Assembly: GCF_000143415.4 (NCBI RefSeq)
Contig: NW_003314282.1
Coordinates: 1,445,374-1,509,373, forward strand
DNA: 64,000 bases
Source: Selaginella moellendorffii
Taxonomy: Eukaryota > Streptophyta > Lycopodiopsida > Selaginellales > Selaginellaceae
Direction: 5' to 3'
Within the stretch, counting starts at the first letter, position 1. Each line of letters begins with the position of its first letter. The notes below the pieces were generated by a model. That model saw only the letters and a program-made list of their open reading frames with translations. It searched no databases and was not told where the DNA came from. Shown piece by piece: positions 50,036 through 62,776 of this stretch. The position numbers and the translations under genes are program-made.

Positions 50036-53000
50036 GAGCCTAGCTGGATAGTGAGGATTTCCCTTTTAAGGGTTTTTCATGTTTAATATTCGAATTTATT
50101 TGGAATATGTGATGATAAATATAATGCATATTTTAGAATTTAGTAACATTAAAAGCCCTAAATATGAAATTAATTCAAACTTTGACCATCTTGTGAGCTA
50201 GAGGCTATGAATGTTTTCTTGGGTTTTCTAAATATGACTAAATCCCCATTGGCAGATTTGATTTTGTTTTTCCAATGTTTAAGGATGACTCACAGCTTTA
50301 CACAGCACATTTTTAGTGTTTAGGGTTTCTTTGTTCTAGTTATGGCTTCTTCTTCGCCAGTGGGCTTGGTGAGCCCCACCATTTCCAGAATGGTCCCCTT
50401 CCTCTTTGTCATGGCCCCCCCTCTCTGCATGGATTGGATTTGCCACCTTCGAGTTCTTCAATTTCAAAAGGTACTTCTTTATGTGCACCTCTAAATCATT
50501 TGTCCAAAGACAGGATGATGTCTTCAAAGACCAAGACGAAAACAGTTCGGTTTTGGTCAGCACCGAACTGAAAAACAAAGCCTTTTTCTCCAAAGACTTC
50601 GTCTCCAAAAGCTTTGTCTTCAAAGCCTTTGTCTTCCGATGCCAAAATTTTGTTTCCCAAGATCAAGCAATTCATCTACAAAGCAAGGCTGTCTTGTTGT
50701 GTGATAAACACTTTTGGTACTAAATGCGTAGAGTGTGATTATCTTCCAACATATATAATTTTGAGCTCAAACTCTGAGGAAGAGAAAGGACAAGAACGTC
50801 CAAGGAAGACAAGGGCAGCTGAAGAATTTATCACATCTTATATCAACTACTATTATGAAGATGATGCGGAAGAAGATGAAGATGAAGAGCTAGTTTAATA
50901 TATGAGTGGATTATATAGTGTGGGTCAGCTTTATCCAGTTTCATTTATAGTGTGGGTTTGCTTTCATTTAATATAAGTACTTCCTAATGTTTTCTTTATA
51001 GTATAGATATTTTTTTAAAAAATTATTACTTTATATTAGTCAAAAGATATACATACATTATTTTAATCAGAGTCCTAATGGATTTTCCTCTACCAATTTA
51101 AGGTTGAAAACCTGTTCCTTGTTGTATGTCTTTATCACTTTCTTCCCCTTTGGTTGTAGCATTGAAGTTTCTTTCTCTTCCAACCATCTTTTTTTAATAT
51201 AGTTTGCAACTTCTTGATCTTGTTCTAATGATAGTATATGATGGCCATTATTGGCAACTGTGGTGCTTCTTGTGCCACTGAAAAAGTTTAAAACAACCCC
51301 TTTTTCATGTGTTGTGCAGCATATGAGAAAGCCAAAGGTTGGATTTATCTCTAACCTTCTAACCATGTTGGTGTCGTTGTTGTACAGTGGCTCCATATTT
51401 TCCTAAATAAATTCAAAGCCTTCGTCATGGAGGTGGTAGAAGGCTGCTATGGCAAATCTTGGAGATGAGGCCTTTGGTCTTGCCAAAGACATTTTCATCA
51501 TTGATTTTTGCAATGATTTATGTTAATATCGAGAGAATTTAACCTTTGTTTTGCCAAGTCTGTCGATTATGTAGCCAAATGGAAAGTCACTTAGAATTGT
51601 GTATGATTGATGGATTTTCACACATCGCCAGTGACACTCTTTGTAGACCATTGGCAGTCAATCCTCTATATAAAAGATTGCAATTCATCCATTGTCATCC
51701 ACAATCTTCTTTGCCATAGTTACTAAGTGGTTGATGAGGTCATTCATGCAAACTTCCCAACCCTCTATCTTTCCTTTCTCATTAGAGTAGTTATAAGGTA
51801 GCACACATAGTACAAGGTGCACTCTATAATTATGGAGGTTATTCTTCTTTGTAAATTTAATTCCTATCATCTTGAGAACTCCTTCATTGCTTTCTATTTT
51901 GTGTTGAGTTTTCTCAATGTCACTATCTTGAGGAGCCCACTAATACCATTCCTCTTTCATGTTAAAATGACAATCTGTATTGGATTGCCTAGTCCTTCCT
52001 TTTTCTACTTCTTCTTTGGTGTGGTTTTGTTTAGTAGTAGTATAAAAAGTACTTGTGAACATTCTCAAGGCTTGATGGTGTGTAATCCTCTAAAAGAGAC
52101 AATTTGGAAATGCCTTTTTTACCTTATTTTATGCAAGCTCCAAAAACTTGGTGATCTAATGTTACCTTTCACACCAAAGACAAAAGTTATTATCATCCTT
52201 TGACACTCAATTCTTCTATTGGTTTGGCTGCTCCAAGAGGTCCACCACCCATTAGTCATGTGCCTCTTAAGGGAAATCTACCTTTGCCAAGTGATAGAGT
52301 TTTTCTATATGAAATCCTATGTTTCTCAAGTTAAAAGTAGTCACCATCTTTGTTTAGTTCCTCCTAAGGCACGCTTCATCCAATGTGTAATACCGATTAC
52401 AGACTTTCTAGGTGGCTAGCTTTTTCACTTCTTTAATAGATATGTTCTTTATCTTCTCCATGGCTTTGATAATGATGTCATTTCAATCTTGTTCTTCATA
52501 GAGAAAACATAAAATAAAATAGAATAAATCCCATAACAAATAGATATTAAAACCACATACCAGGAAAAGGATTTTGGCGATAAACCAATGAGTGAAAAAG
52601 TACTAAATATTTCTCTTTTTGCCCTTCACGTCATATTGTTGATCATGATTGATCATCAAGCCTTCCTTCTATGATATCTTTATTATCATAGTAGAATTGA
52701 TAAATGCTATAAAGAGTGTTGTGGAAGCCATTTATTCAAATGCCATATTCATTGATGTTGCAAAGAGATTCATGAAAACACCATTCAAAACTGAGTAATA
52801 TAAAATGATTTACTTATTCATATGATGGATGGTTTGATATAACTATAGTACATCCTTGTTTTTCCACTTGGACATGTTTCTCCTTGTCAAAAGGAAAAAA
52901 AAACCATTAATCACAGTAGCCCAAGCCTTCAAAAATCTTTTTCCCATTGCACACAAGGAATATAATTCCTCTAAGCCAGCTCTAATTTTGATTTTGATCC

Positions 53001-53435
53001 AACTCCCTTTCAAACTCATTGTTCTAATCCACCCAGCATTGATCCCACTTGGCCTTGATTTCTTTTGTCACATAAGTAATTCTCTGCAATTAATTCATGA
53101 TGGAAAGGATGAACTTGCCTTTCTCATAGAAATATCCCTAAAAACAGAAAATGTCAATCATCTTCTCATTTAGAGTAGAAACTTTTCACACAGCCTCGTT
53201 AAGCAAAGGATTGATGGTGTGAGACACAAATCTCTAAACCCCAAAGTGGAGCCAAGAGGGTGCCATATGGTAATGGTTAAAATAGAAGCCAAATGAGTAT
53301 AACATGTTTGGATTAAAAGTTTCAACTTGAAAAGTTAAAAGTGGGAGTGGAACTCCCAACAAAGTGCTTAAGGAACAAGCATGAAACAATCAATAAATGA
53401 GCCTCTAAAAAAGGGATACAAGAGAATTAACACAT
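50036..53435. other. AT-rich region, no supported gene
   Basis: 3.4 kb. Open frames such as 50406-50723, 50614-50898 (acidic C terminus) and the minus-strand frame 51067-51396 have no domain I recognise. Composition and lack of splice-supported extension argue against real genes; transposon debris is likely but unproven. Confidence 0.45.
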
Positions 53436-53439
53436 AGAG

Positions 53440-53585
53440 CTTGAGGTCGAGTTTGAGATGGAAACTGAGTCTGAGCTTGAGGCCAAGACTGAGACTATGA
53501 CCGAGACTAAGACCGAGACTGAGACTAAGATGGAGACCAAGTCTAAGTCTAAGTCTGAAACTAAGTCTGAGTCCAAGGGTGAAAA
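53440..53585. repeat. Degenerate hexanucleotide repeat, GAGACT/AAGACC type
   Basis: About 145 bp made of variants of a six-base unit (GAGACT, AAGACC, AAGTCT, GAGCTT). On the minus strand it reads as a leucine/serine/arginine/glycine heptad-like peptide (LRLRLGLHLSLSLGL), which is a by-product of the repeat rather than a gene. Confidence 0.75.
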
Positions 53586-55595
53586 CCCAAAGCAATCATC
53601 TCATAGACTATAGAGGGATTTGGTGAGTTAAAAGGATAGTAAAGGGAGGACTCTAGTAGAACTAATTTGGCTAAGAAAGGCTAGTATGATTAAAAAAGGT
53701 TATACCCATATAATGGGTGATAATATAACCACTAAGGAATCCAAGATTAGAGTGAACATAAATGAACAAGTAGGGAAACTTAATAAAGTGTTTAAAAATT
53801 AGCTTGAACTCCCCTAGGAGATCAAATGGTCAATGCTTTCAATCCAAATGTAAATGGCACTACCTATTTAGATACCTAGCATGGCTTATTAGAACCTTAC
53901 TCTAGCCACATAACTAGGGCACTCAAAGGTGGAAGGTGAAGAGAGTACTCATGAGGCTCATGTAGAGTCATGGTGTTTCAAAATGTTATTCCAAAGTCCT
54001 AGAGTGTGGAAAGGAAAAGGAATAATCCTCTTGTACAGTGACTAAGGGCATGGTTATGTAGTGAGGAAGTCCCAAAGGTCAATAGGACTTAGTGGTTTGG
54101 CTTTTGGGCCCTAACTCAGTGGCAATGTTGGTGAGCACTACCATAAACAGAATGGAACTTGGTGGGGAGCGATTGAGGGATATTAGAAAAAGGTGTTCTC
54201 TTTGTCTCTAGGCATCCGAAGGGTGCTAAGGTGTGATCAAGGGATGACCACTCATGGATGGATAGCCTAGTCTTTGGGAGATAGGCCTATGGTATGAGTG
54301 GTTTTAGACTACCAATGAAACAAAGGTGAATGAATATGACTTTGTAACGGGCTAATATGTTAATGGTACCTTTGGGTGTCTATAGTGGGATTAAACATGT
54401 GAAGCACTTGAACCAAGTGTAAAGGCTGAGTGGCATAGATGCCATTCATGGGGCTAACATGTCCCTAAGTTGGGAATAAGATTTATAGAGGTTGTGAATG
54501 ATACTCCTCCAAGTGGTTGAAGGTGTGGTTAAAATATAATAGAAAATTTAGTTGCTTAAATAAAAGAGGTTTGCTATTGTGATGAATCTTGATTTTCTTC
54601 ATTACATTAAAAAACTTTCCTCACAAAGCATCTCTACAAAAACGAATCATCAACTAAAGGAGTCATAGCTTTTTTAGCAATTGAGCCACTCTTCACGCTA
54701 CTTATCTTTGTCTTCCCTACATCTTCTCCATCTATTGACTTAGGAAGAATGTCCTTGGATGCTACAACAATCAATGAAAAGGGTAAAGCAGATGAAGAGG
54801 GCAGCGCTAAAGAAGAGGGTAAAGAGGGCAATGCAAATAAAGAAGGCATAACAAACAATGAAAGGTGATGGAAGATGAGAATTATGAGGATGCAAAGATG
54901 AAGGTAGAGGAGATTGCTAAGAAGGCGATAGAAGAGAAGAATGATATGAAGTCAAATGAGGAGTAAAAGAATGAGATGGCAATAAAGGAGGAGGTGGGCG
55001 AGAAGGTGATTGAGCAGAACAAATGTTTCCCTCACCAATACCCTCCCTCTATTCTTGTAACATCTTCCTTGCACACTTCTTCCTAGCATTTTTGCATCTT
55101 TCTATATTGGGTGAGAAAACAAAACTCCTTATCTTGTGAGGAACCATTGAGTGCAAGAGAACTCTAAGTGCCTTACCCTTTCTGGCCACCTCCTAAACCT
55201 AAATCATGCCACTAATCAAGGGATATTAGATTGGTAGGAAGAATCCTGGCCACTCATTCAAATTGATGCTCAATACATTAATTATAACTACGATAGTAAA
55301 ACTGTCATCGGTTTAAAATAAATAATTATGATAATTCAGCACCAATATGCAAAAAAAGTGGCACTTTCAGTGGAATAATTCCTATATTAATGATGATTAA
55401 GTGCCAAAACACTAACATTTATTACAATGAAATTGAAAGAGTAAAGGAGTTGCCCCTTTAATACAATAGGTATGTAGTTTTTGAGTTGCCAGCAGCAACA
55501 TTGCCAACCTCAGGCATGGTAGGAATGGAGCATCCTTTGGATGGACATTGTTGGACATAAACTGAGAAGACAACAATAACAAAGTTTCAAAATAC
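53586..55595. other. AT-rich region with a purine-rich patch
   Basis: No supported gene. 54775-55020 is strongly purine-rich on the plus strand and would read as a Lys/Glu/Gly-rich peptide (GKADEEGSAKEEGKEG), interrupted by stops; it could be the tail of an eroded coding sequence or plain simple sequence. Confidence 0.45.
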
Positions 55596-56503
55596 ATGAC
55601 AACTTCACGGTGTGCAAGCATAATATCTTGTGATAACTCCTTTTGCAATTTCTACCATACTATAGAAAAAATAAACACACAAGATTGGATGGGAACAATC
55701 GCCACAACCTTACCCAAAGATGCAAGAGTTTGTAAGTACATGCAGGAGACCACATACAAAAAAAAAGGTGAAGCAAGATTGTTGAGGTGCTTATACTGTA
55801 AACAACATTTGATTTGCTTAGAAACATGTAGTTGCAAAGTGTACTACTGTCGGCTCACAACACCAAGTACATAAGGCTGGGTATACACTGTGAATATTAC
55901 AGACATGATGTTCCATTGGGGAAAAGTAGATGAGATTGTGAGGAGTTTTGACGAATGATTGAGGAGAGGTCAAGAACAATGAAAACCCCCAAATCGACTA
56001 CACATTTGATTGTTAAAGATATCATGGCAAAGGAGCTTTTCTCAAAATCAAATGGTAGTTGCAAACATTTGACTGAGAAGGAGCTTAAAGATCTATTCAA
56101 TTGCATGGAAAATATTAAAGATGATCGAAGGTACTTAACATTGAATTGCTTCTAATGGTTTCTCTACTTATTGACAATATTGTGTATGTAGGCTGAGATG
56201 TTGGGTTTATAAAGTTTAGAGTGAACTTTGACCAAATAAAGATGAGTTCAGTAGCATTCAATACTTGGCACAACATGTAAAAATTGATTTCTTCCAAAGA
56301 TCTTTATTCCATTTCAAGTAAGAGATGAAGCAAAGCAGCATTGTCATGGGATGAAAATGTCAACCAAAGGACTTGGTAATGGTGTGGACTTTGTCCATAA
56401 GATGCAACAAGGAGGAGACCTCCAAAACTCTTGGGTATACTTTGACTTTAGTTATCATGTTAAAGGGTGGGTAACTATGGGCACTCATGTATATGATCAT
56501 AAG
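55596..56503 (+). pseudogene. Probable transposon-derived coding relic
   Basis: Three open segments follow one another on the plus strand: 55640-55874 with QETTYKKKGEARLLRCLYC and CKVYYCRLTTPS (a cysteine-rich, zinc-binding-like patch); 55950-56155 with TTHLIVKDIMAKELFSKSNG; and 56318-56503 with GNGVDFVHKMQQGGDLQNSW then VYFDFSYHVKGWVTMGTHVYDHK. Each is broken from the next by a shift or stops. The last block (an aspartate-bearing beta strand followed by a change in catalysis-like region) reads like a transposase core, and I have a memory of similar multi-copy proteins in Selaginella, but I cannot name the family. Read as one decayed mobile-element gene. Confidence 0.45.
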
Positions 56504-59063
56504 TAAGTTTTTATTACAACCACATAATTTTTAATGGATATTATATTACAAACTACAAAAGTTGTTAACTATTGCAATATGTGAGTTCAAACAAGAAGAC
56601 TAGTTGTTTTGGACACTACTAAACCAAGTTTACTATATATCAAACTTTGTTGATTGATTTAGGGAATCATACTATATATTAATATTGATACTTAGCAATC
56701 TCACTTAGTTCAATTGGGCTTGACTCAAGGGGTAAGGTGTCAAGAGAGTAAAGCTTTTGGGAGATCTGTGACTTTTATCTTCCATTTACCAAAGTATGAA
56801 CATGTAAGGAAGTGTGGTGGATTATAAATAACAAAAAAAAAACAACTCAAGAAATTATCTATAGAGATTCAAATATATAAAGAAAGACCAAAGTGTATCC
56901 TTTTTCCTAATCAATTAAGGGTCTTGAAAGGTTAAGCATCCTTAGGTCAGAAAGTCTAAATTCATGAGTTTACAACTATAAATATTATCATCCCCAACAA
57001 TTTAATCTCATGAATGATAAGCCCATAATAGGTATTTCAACTATCCACCACTTTCTTGAATGTTATATTTGTCAAAAGAGAATGCTATGAAAAATTGCAA
57101 ACTCTCTATCAATGAAGTTTGCATTGGTATTATAGTCGTCTAAAACTTGAAAAGGAAAATTAGAGCTAGGAGATTGAAGACAATTGATGATGTAGAAGGG
57201 CTTGGATCTAGAACTAAAATGAAGAAGAGAAAAGAAATTATTTAGTCAAATAACCTTTAATTCATTAAACATTGACGTTTACTAGAATCATAAATGTAAT
57301 ATCCATTGCATAAGCATAAGGATGAGGTGGAAGATAAGAACACTACTCTTGAAGGTGGTTTGCATTTTTATAATATATATAAAGGCTATTCTCAATTTGT
57401 TGTTATTGTTTAGCATTAAAGAGGTGCCATTGACATTCTTGCAAACAATTGTCACACCAAATAACAAGATTAATAGTTATTGTAAGAGATATTGAATTTG
57501 GGTGAGAAAACATGAAATCTTTGACATCCTCAAGAAGGTCAAGACAAAAAATTTTCTTGAGAGCTGCATTGTCCTATAAAATATCAATAATAAATATTTA
57601 GAATTCAGATGCATAAGTAGATATTGACTTGGAGCCTTGGCATAATTGCTACAAATTGTGGATTGCAATGTGTTCATAATTAGTATTGCCTAATATGCTA
57701 GTGAAGTGTTGAATGAAAAATCAAAATCTTAGAAAAGAAAGTAACTCTTTTAAAAAAGATGGAAAACCAAAAAAAAGACATTTTAATAAGAAGAGATATG
57801 ATCAATCCCATATATTGATCAAGTTATATGGCATTTGTAATGTATTTTATCTCTCTCCCCTTAAACCAACTAAAAATAATAATTTTTTACTGAAAGAGTC
57901 TTTAATAATTATTTTATCCTTATTTATTCTTTAAAGTTCCAAAACTTTATTATAATAATATAAAATAGTTATATATAGAAGACAACTAGTTATCCACCTA
58001 TACTATAGTCTTTGTCAATAAATAAGACGAAGAACATATTTATAAATGCTCAATATATATAATTTCAATTTTAGAGGTAGGAATATATCTTACTCAAGTA
58101 ACCATTAATCAACTTGTGCCATTTTCTTATGTAGCACACTTTATGTATCTCCTTAAGGTAATTGGAGAAGGTAATTAATTGATAAAAGAGCCTTTAGTGG
58201 TTATTTTATCTCTATTTATATTGATAGTATATCTATATTTTATCCTATGACCACATATACTACAACATCCAAAATCTAGTTTAGTTGAGGAACCACAAAA
58301 CTCAAACCACATGCCATAAAATTGTATTGGTATCATTCATTAACTTAGAACTAAAAAGTTGTTATTAGTGCTTAAGAACTTACTGAGGCTAAAGCTATGA
58401 GTGAAAATCTATATTGGATTTCTCCAATGTTTAGCATGACTTTCACATCAAGATTTAATTAAACCTGAAGAAGAAGATCCAGAGAAGCCATCACTTATTA
58501 AAGTGCTTAAACTGTTGAGAAGCTTATTGTCAAGGGAAGGGAAGATAACACAAATTACTAACAAAAATGATTTATATTAAAACATAATTTTTAAAAAAAT
58601 CTACTTTTATAGGACTAATCTAGTCTAACCCTAATCCATAGGCATCTAAGCTAGATCCCAGATGCCCATTTATGTGGGTATCAAAGGATATTCTCTAGGC
58701 GAGTGAATTAGAGTTCTTGAGGGTATCAAGGAATATTTCCCGTTTTTTCATGAGTAGAGGTCTAAGGTTTAGATCCTATGATGGATAGTGGTGGCAAATA
58801 TACTCCAATAAATATGAAGAGATAGTAAATCATTAACAACTACATTATGTAAAATTAATGGTTTTATGGGAGTTTCCAACAGTCCATTAAAAACTCTAGA
58901 TGTTCCACTAGACTTATTGTCTTAGCCACAGCATTCTTATCAGCGGTAAGCTGCTAGGCTGCTTCTCTGAAGAGATGAGGATGGCAGACTAGGAACTGGC
59001 TGATTGGTGACTCGGGCTCCCAAGGACCAACCAAGGAAGTGGCACCATTTTAAGCTTTGACAG
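56504..59063. other. AT-rich region, nothing recognised
   Basis: 2.6 kb of A/T-rich sequence. Short open frames only, none with a recognisable domain, and no clear repeats or RNA genes. Confidence 0.5.
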
Positions 59064-59327
59064 TGTGATGCGGACCTCTTCCCGACCTGGAAACCCATTC
59101 TTTATCCTCAACAAGTCTCTCTTCCCAAAGAATCTTGTGGAAGCCTGCGAGAGATACGAGACAGGAAGCCCAAATCTAGCTACATCTTTGCAAAATTTCC
59201 CTACCGTGAAGTGGATGTTGCGCTTGGCACCGACGCTGGATTGCTGCGCCTGGTATCCACGTCACACGTCAATGTTCCACGTCGGTGTAAAAGGAATATT
59301 GGGAAAGGAATCACATTCATATACAAA
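59064..59327 (+). other. Unassigned open exon-like segment
   Basis: A frame of 88 codons without stops, flanked by a good acceptor (TTTGACAG before 59064) and a textbook donor (GTAAGT after 59327). It would encode DADLFPTWKPILYPQQ ... KPKSSYIFAKFPYREVDVAL ... VSTSHVNVPRRC. The composition is less A/T-rich than its surroundings. No family recognised and no partner exons found, so it may be a surviving exon of a lost gene or chance. Confidence 0.3.
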
Positions 59328-59699
59328 AGTAAGTAGATTAATGGATTCAAATGAATCATTCGATTCGTTTGTCCCTTGCTAGATTTTATGTCACGTTTTA
59401 AGTATACTGGAAAACACCAAAAATCTTCAGCTATATTTCTCCACGTTTTCAATGATACTTCCAGCATCCAACACTATCATCAATGACTTCACATTGTGAA
59501 GAACAAACATTGGTCAATCTTATAGATGTATTTGGTAACTAGATTTTGCTTGTTAGCACCGAGTAGTTCACCCAGGCCAACAACATGATTGTGACAAGAA
59601 CTTAGGCTCCCTCAAGACACATCCTTGGAAAGCTTCCCAGCTATGCCCAAACTTTGCCAGCATTTGCCTAATCGAGGCATTTTCTCAACATATGGCCAC

Positions 59700-59945
59700 G
59701 AGCATGGATAGACTTGCCACTCTCCAAGTCTCACAGCTCCGGGCATGCCTCGAGAACGCTCGAGAAAGTAAAGCTATCCGGAGTTGCTTCCACTGGGTTG
59801 GTCGAGCTCGTTGGGACGTCTCTGGTGGATCTCTACGCCAAGTGTGAGGAGCTCGAGCCTGCTAGATCCATCTTCGATGCAATGCAGAGGAGGAACAACC
59901 ACGATGCTGGGTATAACTCGAGCTGTACGAGCTTTTTCTTTTGAA
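59700..59945 (+). pseudogene. PPR gene fragment, N-terminal part
   Basis: Reads ATLQVSQLRACLENARE in one frame and, after a shift, VGTSLVDLYAKCEELEPARS then IFDAMQRRNN in another. These are the start and an L/S motif of a PLS PPR protein. The frame shift and missing continuation show decay. Confidence 0.6.
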
Positions 59946-61270
59946 AGGCACTCAAAAGCTTGATAGCTACACTTATTCTAAGCGTACATGGTTGCAGTGA
60001 AACTGCCAGGGTGATCACACATGGAACTTACTTTATAAGGGCAATTTTTTGTGATACATGCGAAGATTTCCGCAGGAGCGGCGGCGCTACTGCAACGTGT
60101 GTCGTTAGATGCGACTCAAGTGTCGCATCCAATGGCTCTGGACCGCATTTTGCCGCTGGAATGTGCATTCCCGATCGCATCGCGCTCGTCCTCTCGTCGG
60201 TATTGGATTCTTTCTGCCGCTAATCGATTTTGGTACTAGGAGCTCCCAGATCGGATTATATGGATGCGATCCGACCTGTAAAGTTCCTCATTCCCTCATT
60301 CTCTCTAGACTTACATGGAGGTCGTTCTTGTGGGATATGATCCTGTGATCGCATGTCCAGTCAGAGCTCGACTGAGTGGTGAAGCTACGAAGCCTTTTAT
60401 TTGCCTGATTTCAATATCGACTTTGGTTCTAGGTACTATTTAATCGAGCATAAAGGATGCACACATTGTCGGCATGGGAAACGCTCGAGGCATTTCTTTA
60501 ACACCTGGTCTTCCTGGCAGCTGGATCTATACAAAATGTAGAAAATGGTGACATACACTCTTGCAGTCGGGAAGCCAAATCCTAAACTTTCCTGAGGTAA
60601 GTCGCCAAGTTTTACTCTCGTTGAGTAGTGTGATGTGTTTGTCCTTGTAGCATGTCCACCAACGGCGTTGGAGTTCTTTCATCTTGAAAACTGGGAACAC
60701 TGGCAGTATTGGAGGAGAAAAGACGCTCAATTTTGCTGGCTCGACTCTAAGGAGAGAAACCAGGCAACGTATGGCTAGTGAGTATGTTAGTTCTTACAGT
60801 TGCTCTTCGATTGTTCTATTGATTCAGCTCGTGTTTCTCCATCCAGCATTTTATAGAGATTCTATGTGTTGTTGGAAACATGCTCGCTTGCAGGCGATTG
60901 ATCTCAGGCGAGTTTTTCTTCTTTTCTCTTTCTCGTTCGACTCGATATGCAGATAGTGAAGCGGTTTGCATCGATTAGTGATTTACATTGTCGTTGCAGT
61001 GCGAGGCGAGACGATCAAACCTGCCAGGAATGGTGGCCACTTTGAAAGCTTGGATGCATGCCGATGATCCACTTTTCTCCTTGATGATTTGCTCGTTGAC
61101 GCAGCTGCAACTGGTGTGATAGTCATGTGACCACTCGCCTCACAACCCAGCACCGCCCGCCCACCGGCCGCAGCAGCCCAGCACCGCCTGCAACGCCGCC
61201 GCCACCACCGTCACCCGAATTTGGAACTTCAATTAGAAAATTTGACTTAGCAAAAACCTCTAATTTTAAC
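59946..61270. other. Unassigned segment between two PPR fragments
   Basis: 1.3 kb of moderate GC with no recognised gene. It separates the N- and C-terminal pieces of what looks like one decayed PPR gene, so part or all of it may be an insertion. The frame 61127-61363 is Pro-rich and unconvincing. Confidence 0.4.
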
Positions 61271-61563
61271 TCCCACGAGACAGCAACGGTCTTTTGGAAA
61301 AGGATTCAATCTCGTCGAACGCGATGCTTGCGACTTCTGCTACTTGCGGCTCATTTTCCTTGAAGGGTATAGCTCCCAGCTTTGACACCATCCCTCACGC
61401 ATGCAGCCATGGCTACGAGTTCTTGGTGTCGATGAGTGGCGACTATGGGATCTTTCCAAACGCCAACGCTATGCCTTTTGAGCCGCAAGCTCTTGCTTGG
61501 ACGACGTTACTCTCCAGCAAAGTGGTGCGAAAGGAGCTGGCTGGACTGATTATTGATATGTGA
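61271..61563 (+). pseudogene. PPR gene fragment, C-terminal part
   Basis: Reads EKDSISSNAMLATSATCG, then FDTIPHACSHGYEFLVSMSG (last S/L2 motif with deletion), DYGIFPN and MPFEPQALAWTTLLSS (the E1 entry of PLS PPR proteins). Internal deletions and missing helices show it is decayed. It follows the 59700 fragment in correct order and strand. Confidence 0.6.
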
Positions 61564-61848
61564 CACCGTGATGGGCATTGCTATCGTCCACAAAGCTTTC
61601 GACATGCGTTAAACGAACGAATATTATTTTTGGTGGTGACAAAGTGAGCCAATTATATATAGGAACAGTTGGCAATTTTTCGCAAATTCACCGCGCCACG
61701 TCGGATGCCACGTGGATTAAATCCATGCCGTCAAACTCTTTTCACTTAATCCAAGAAAAAACCCATGTCTCCAACCATTTCGGCTTAATTGCAATAATCT
61801 CTTTAGGGTTAGAGATGTTTCTAATTGACTTTTAATTGTAGATTTGTT

Positions 61849-62776
61849 ACTTTTTATAATACTGAGGCACCAACTAGTGTCTTTTATTTATATGTTAATT
61901 TCTTTGGTAGTTCCTTTGGAGATCCAAGGTACCTCACTCGAATTTGGATTTGAAGGAAGAACAAGTGATATTGATATGCAAACAATAATTAATGCTATAG
62001 ATTCTATTATCTCAAATATTGGTAGAAAAGATGATTTTTCAGAAACTTGGTCACATGCTATTACAATACCTTTATCAATAGGAGTAGTAGTTATAAAATT
62101 ATCAAGATTTACTGGAAAATCTCAAAGTTGTGCATCAAGTGGAAAATAATAAAAGGGATACAATTTATGAAGGGTTCAGAAATTTATTAGCTCAATACTC
62201 TTTTAAAATTTTACAAGCAGCTGCAAATTATGCAATTATAACAAGTAAATCATATCAAATTTATTATAGCCATGATGGTTCATTTGAACGAGATAACTTT
62301 ATTAACAACATAATAATCTCTTATGGATTGTAATATATTTAAAAATACTCTATATAGTGGTTCTAAATATACCTCATCATACTTTATTAACAAATGAATA
62401 CTTATCATCCCCAAATTCAAAAGTTTTCTTATTTTTACATTTAAATTGCAATTTAATTTTATATAAAGGAGAATATAAACTATGGCAAACTTTCACTATA
62501 AAAAAAGTTATTACATCATGTTATTTGAGATTAAAAAATGATGGTAATTTTTTATTGTATTCAGAAAAAAATACAGTTGAATGGTCAATAAATATATATT
62601 GTACACCACAACCAAATTGTATTACACCAACTTTTCTTAGTTTGCAAAATAATTGTAAATTAGTATTATATTCCTCAATATCACCAAATGTTGAGGAATG
62701 GACACAATTGTCCAAATGGACAATTGTGGGAAACAAATACTTAATGCTAAAAATATGTATAAATAATTTTAATTAA
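61849..62776 (+). pseudogene. Very AT-rich relic with B-lectin-like C terminus
   Basis: Three frames follow on the plus strand: up to 62149 (LEFGFEGRTSDIDMQTIINA, then IDSIISNIGRKDDFSETW), 62130-62333 (NNKRDTIYEGFRNLLAQYSF, then ILQAAANYAII), and 62357-62776. The last has three repeats of a bulb-type (GNA-like) lectin: LHLNCNLILYKGEYKLW, LKNDGNFLLYSEKNTVEW and LQNNCKLVLYSS, corresponding to the QxDxNxVxY sites with key residues partly lost. Codon use is extremely A/T-rich, unlike any other coding sequence here. The first part is unrecognised. Frame breaks make it a pseudogene unless there are sequencing errors or introns I missed. Confidence 0.5.

Noticed and set aside
50336-50723. Open frames considered as a Copia-type gag start
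   Set aside because: Only the first few residues fit; no protease, integrase or reverse transcriptase follows and no LTRs were seen.
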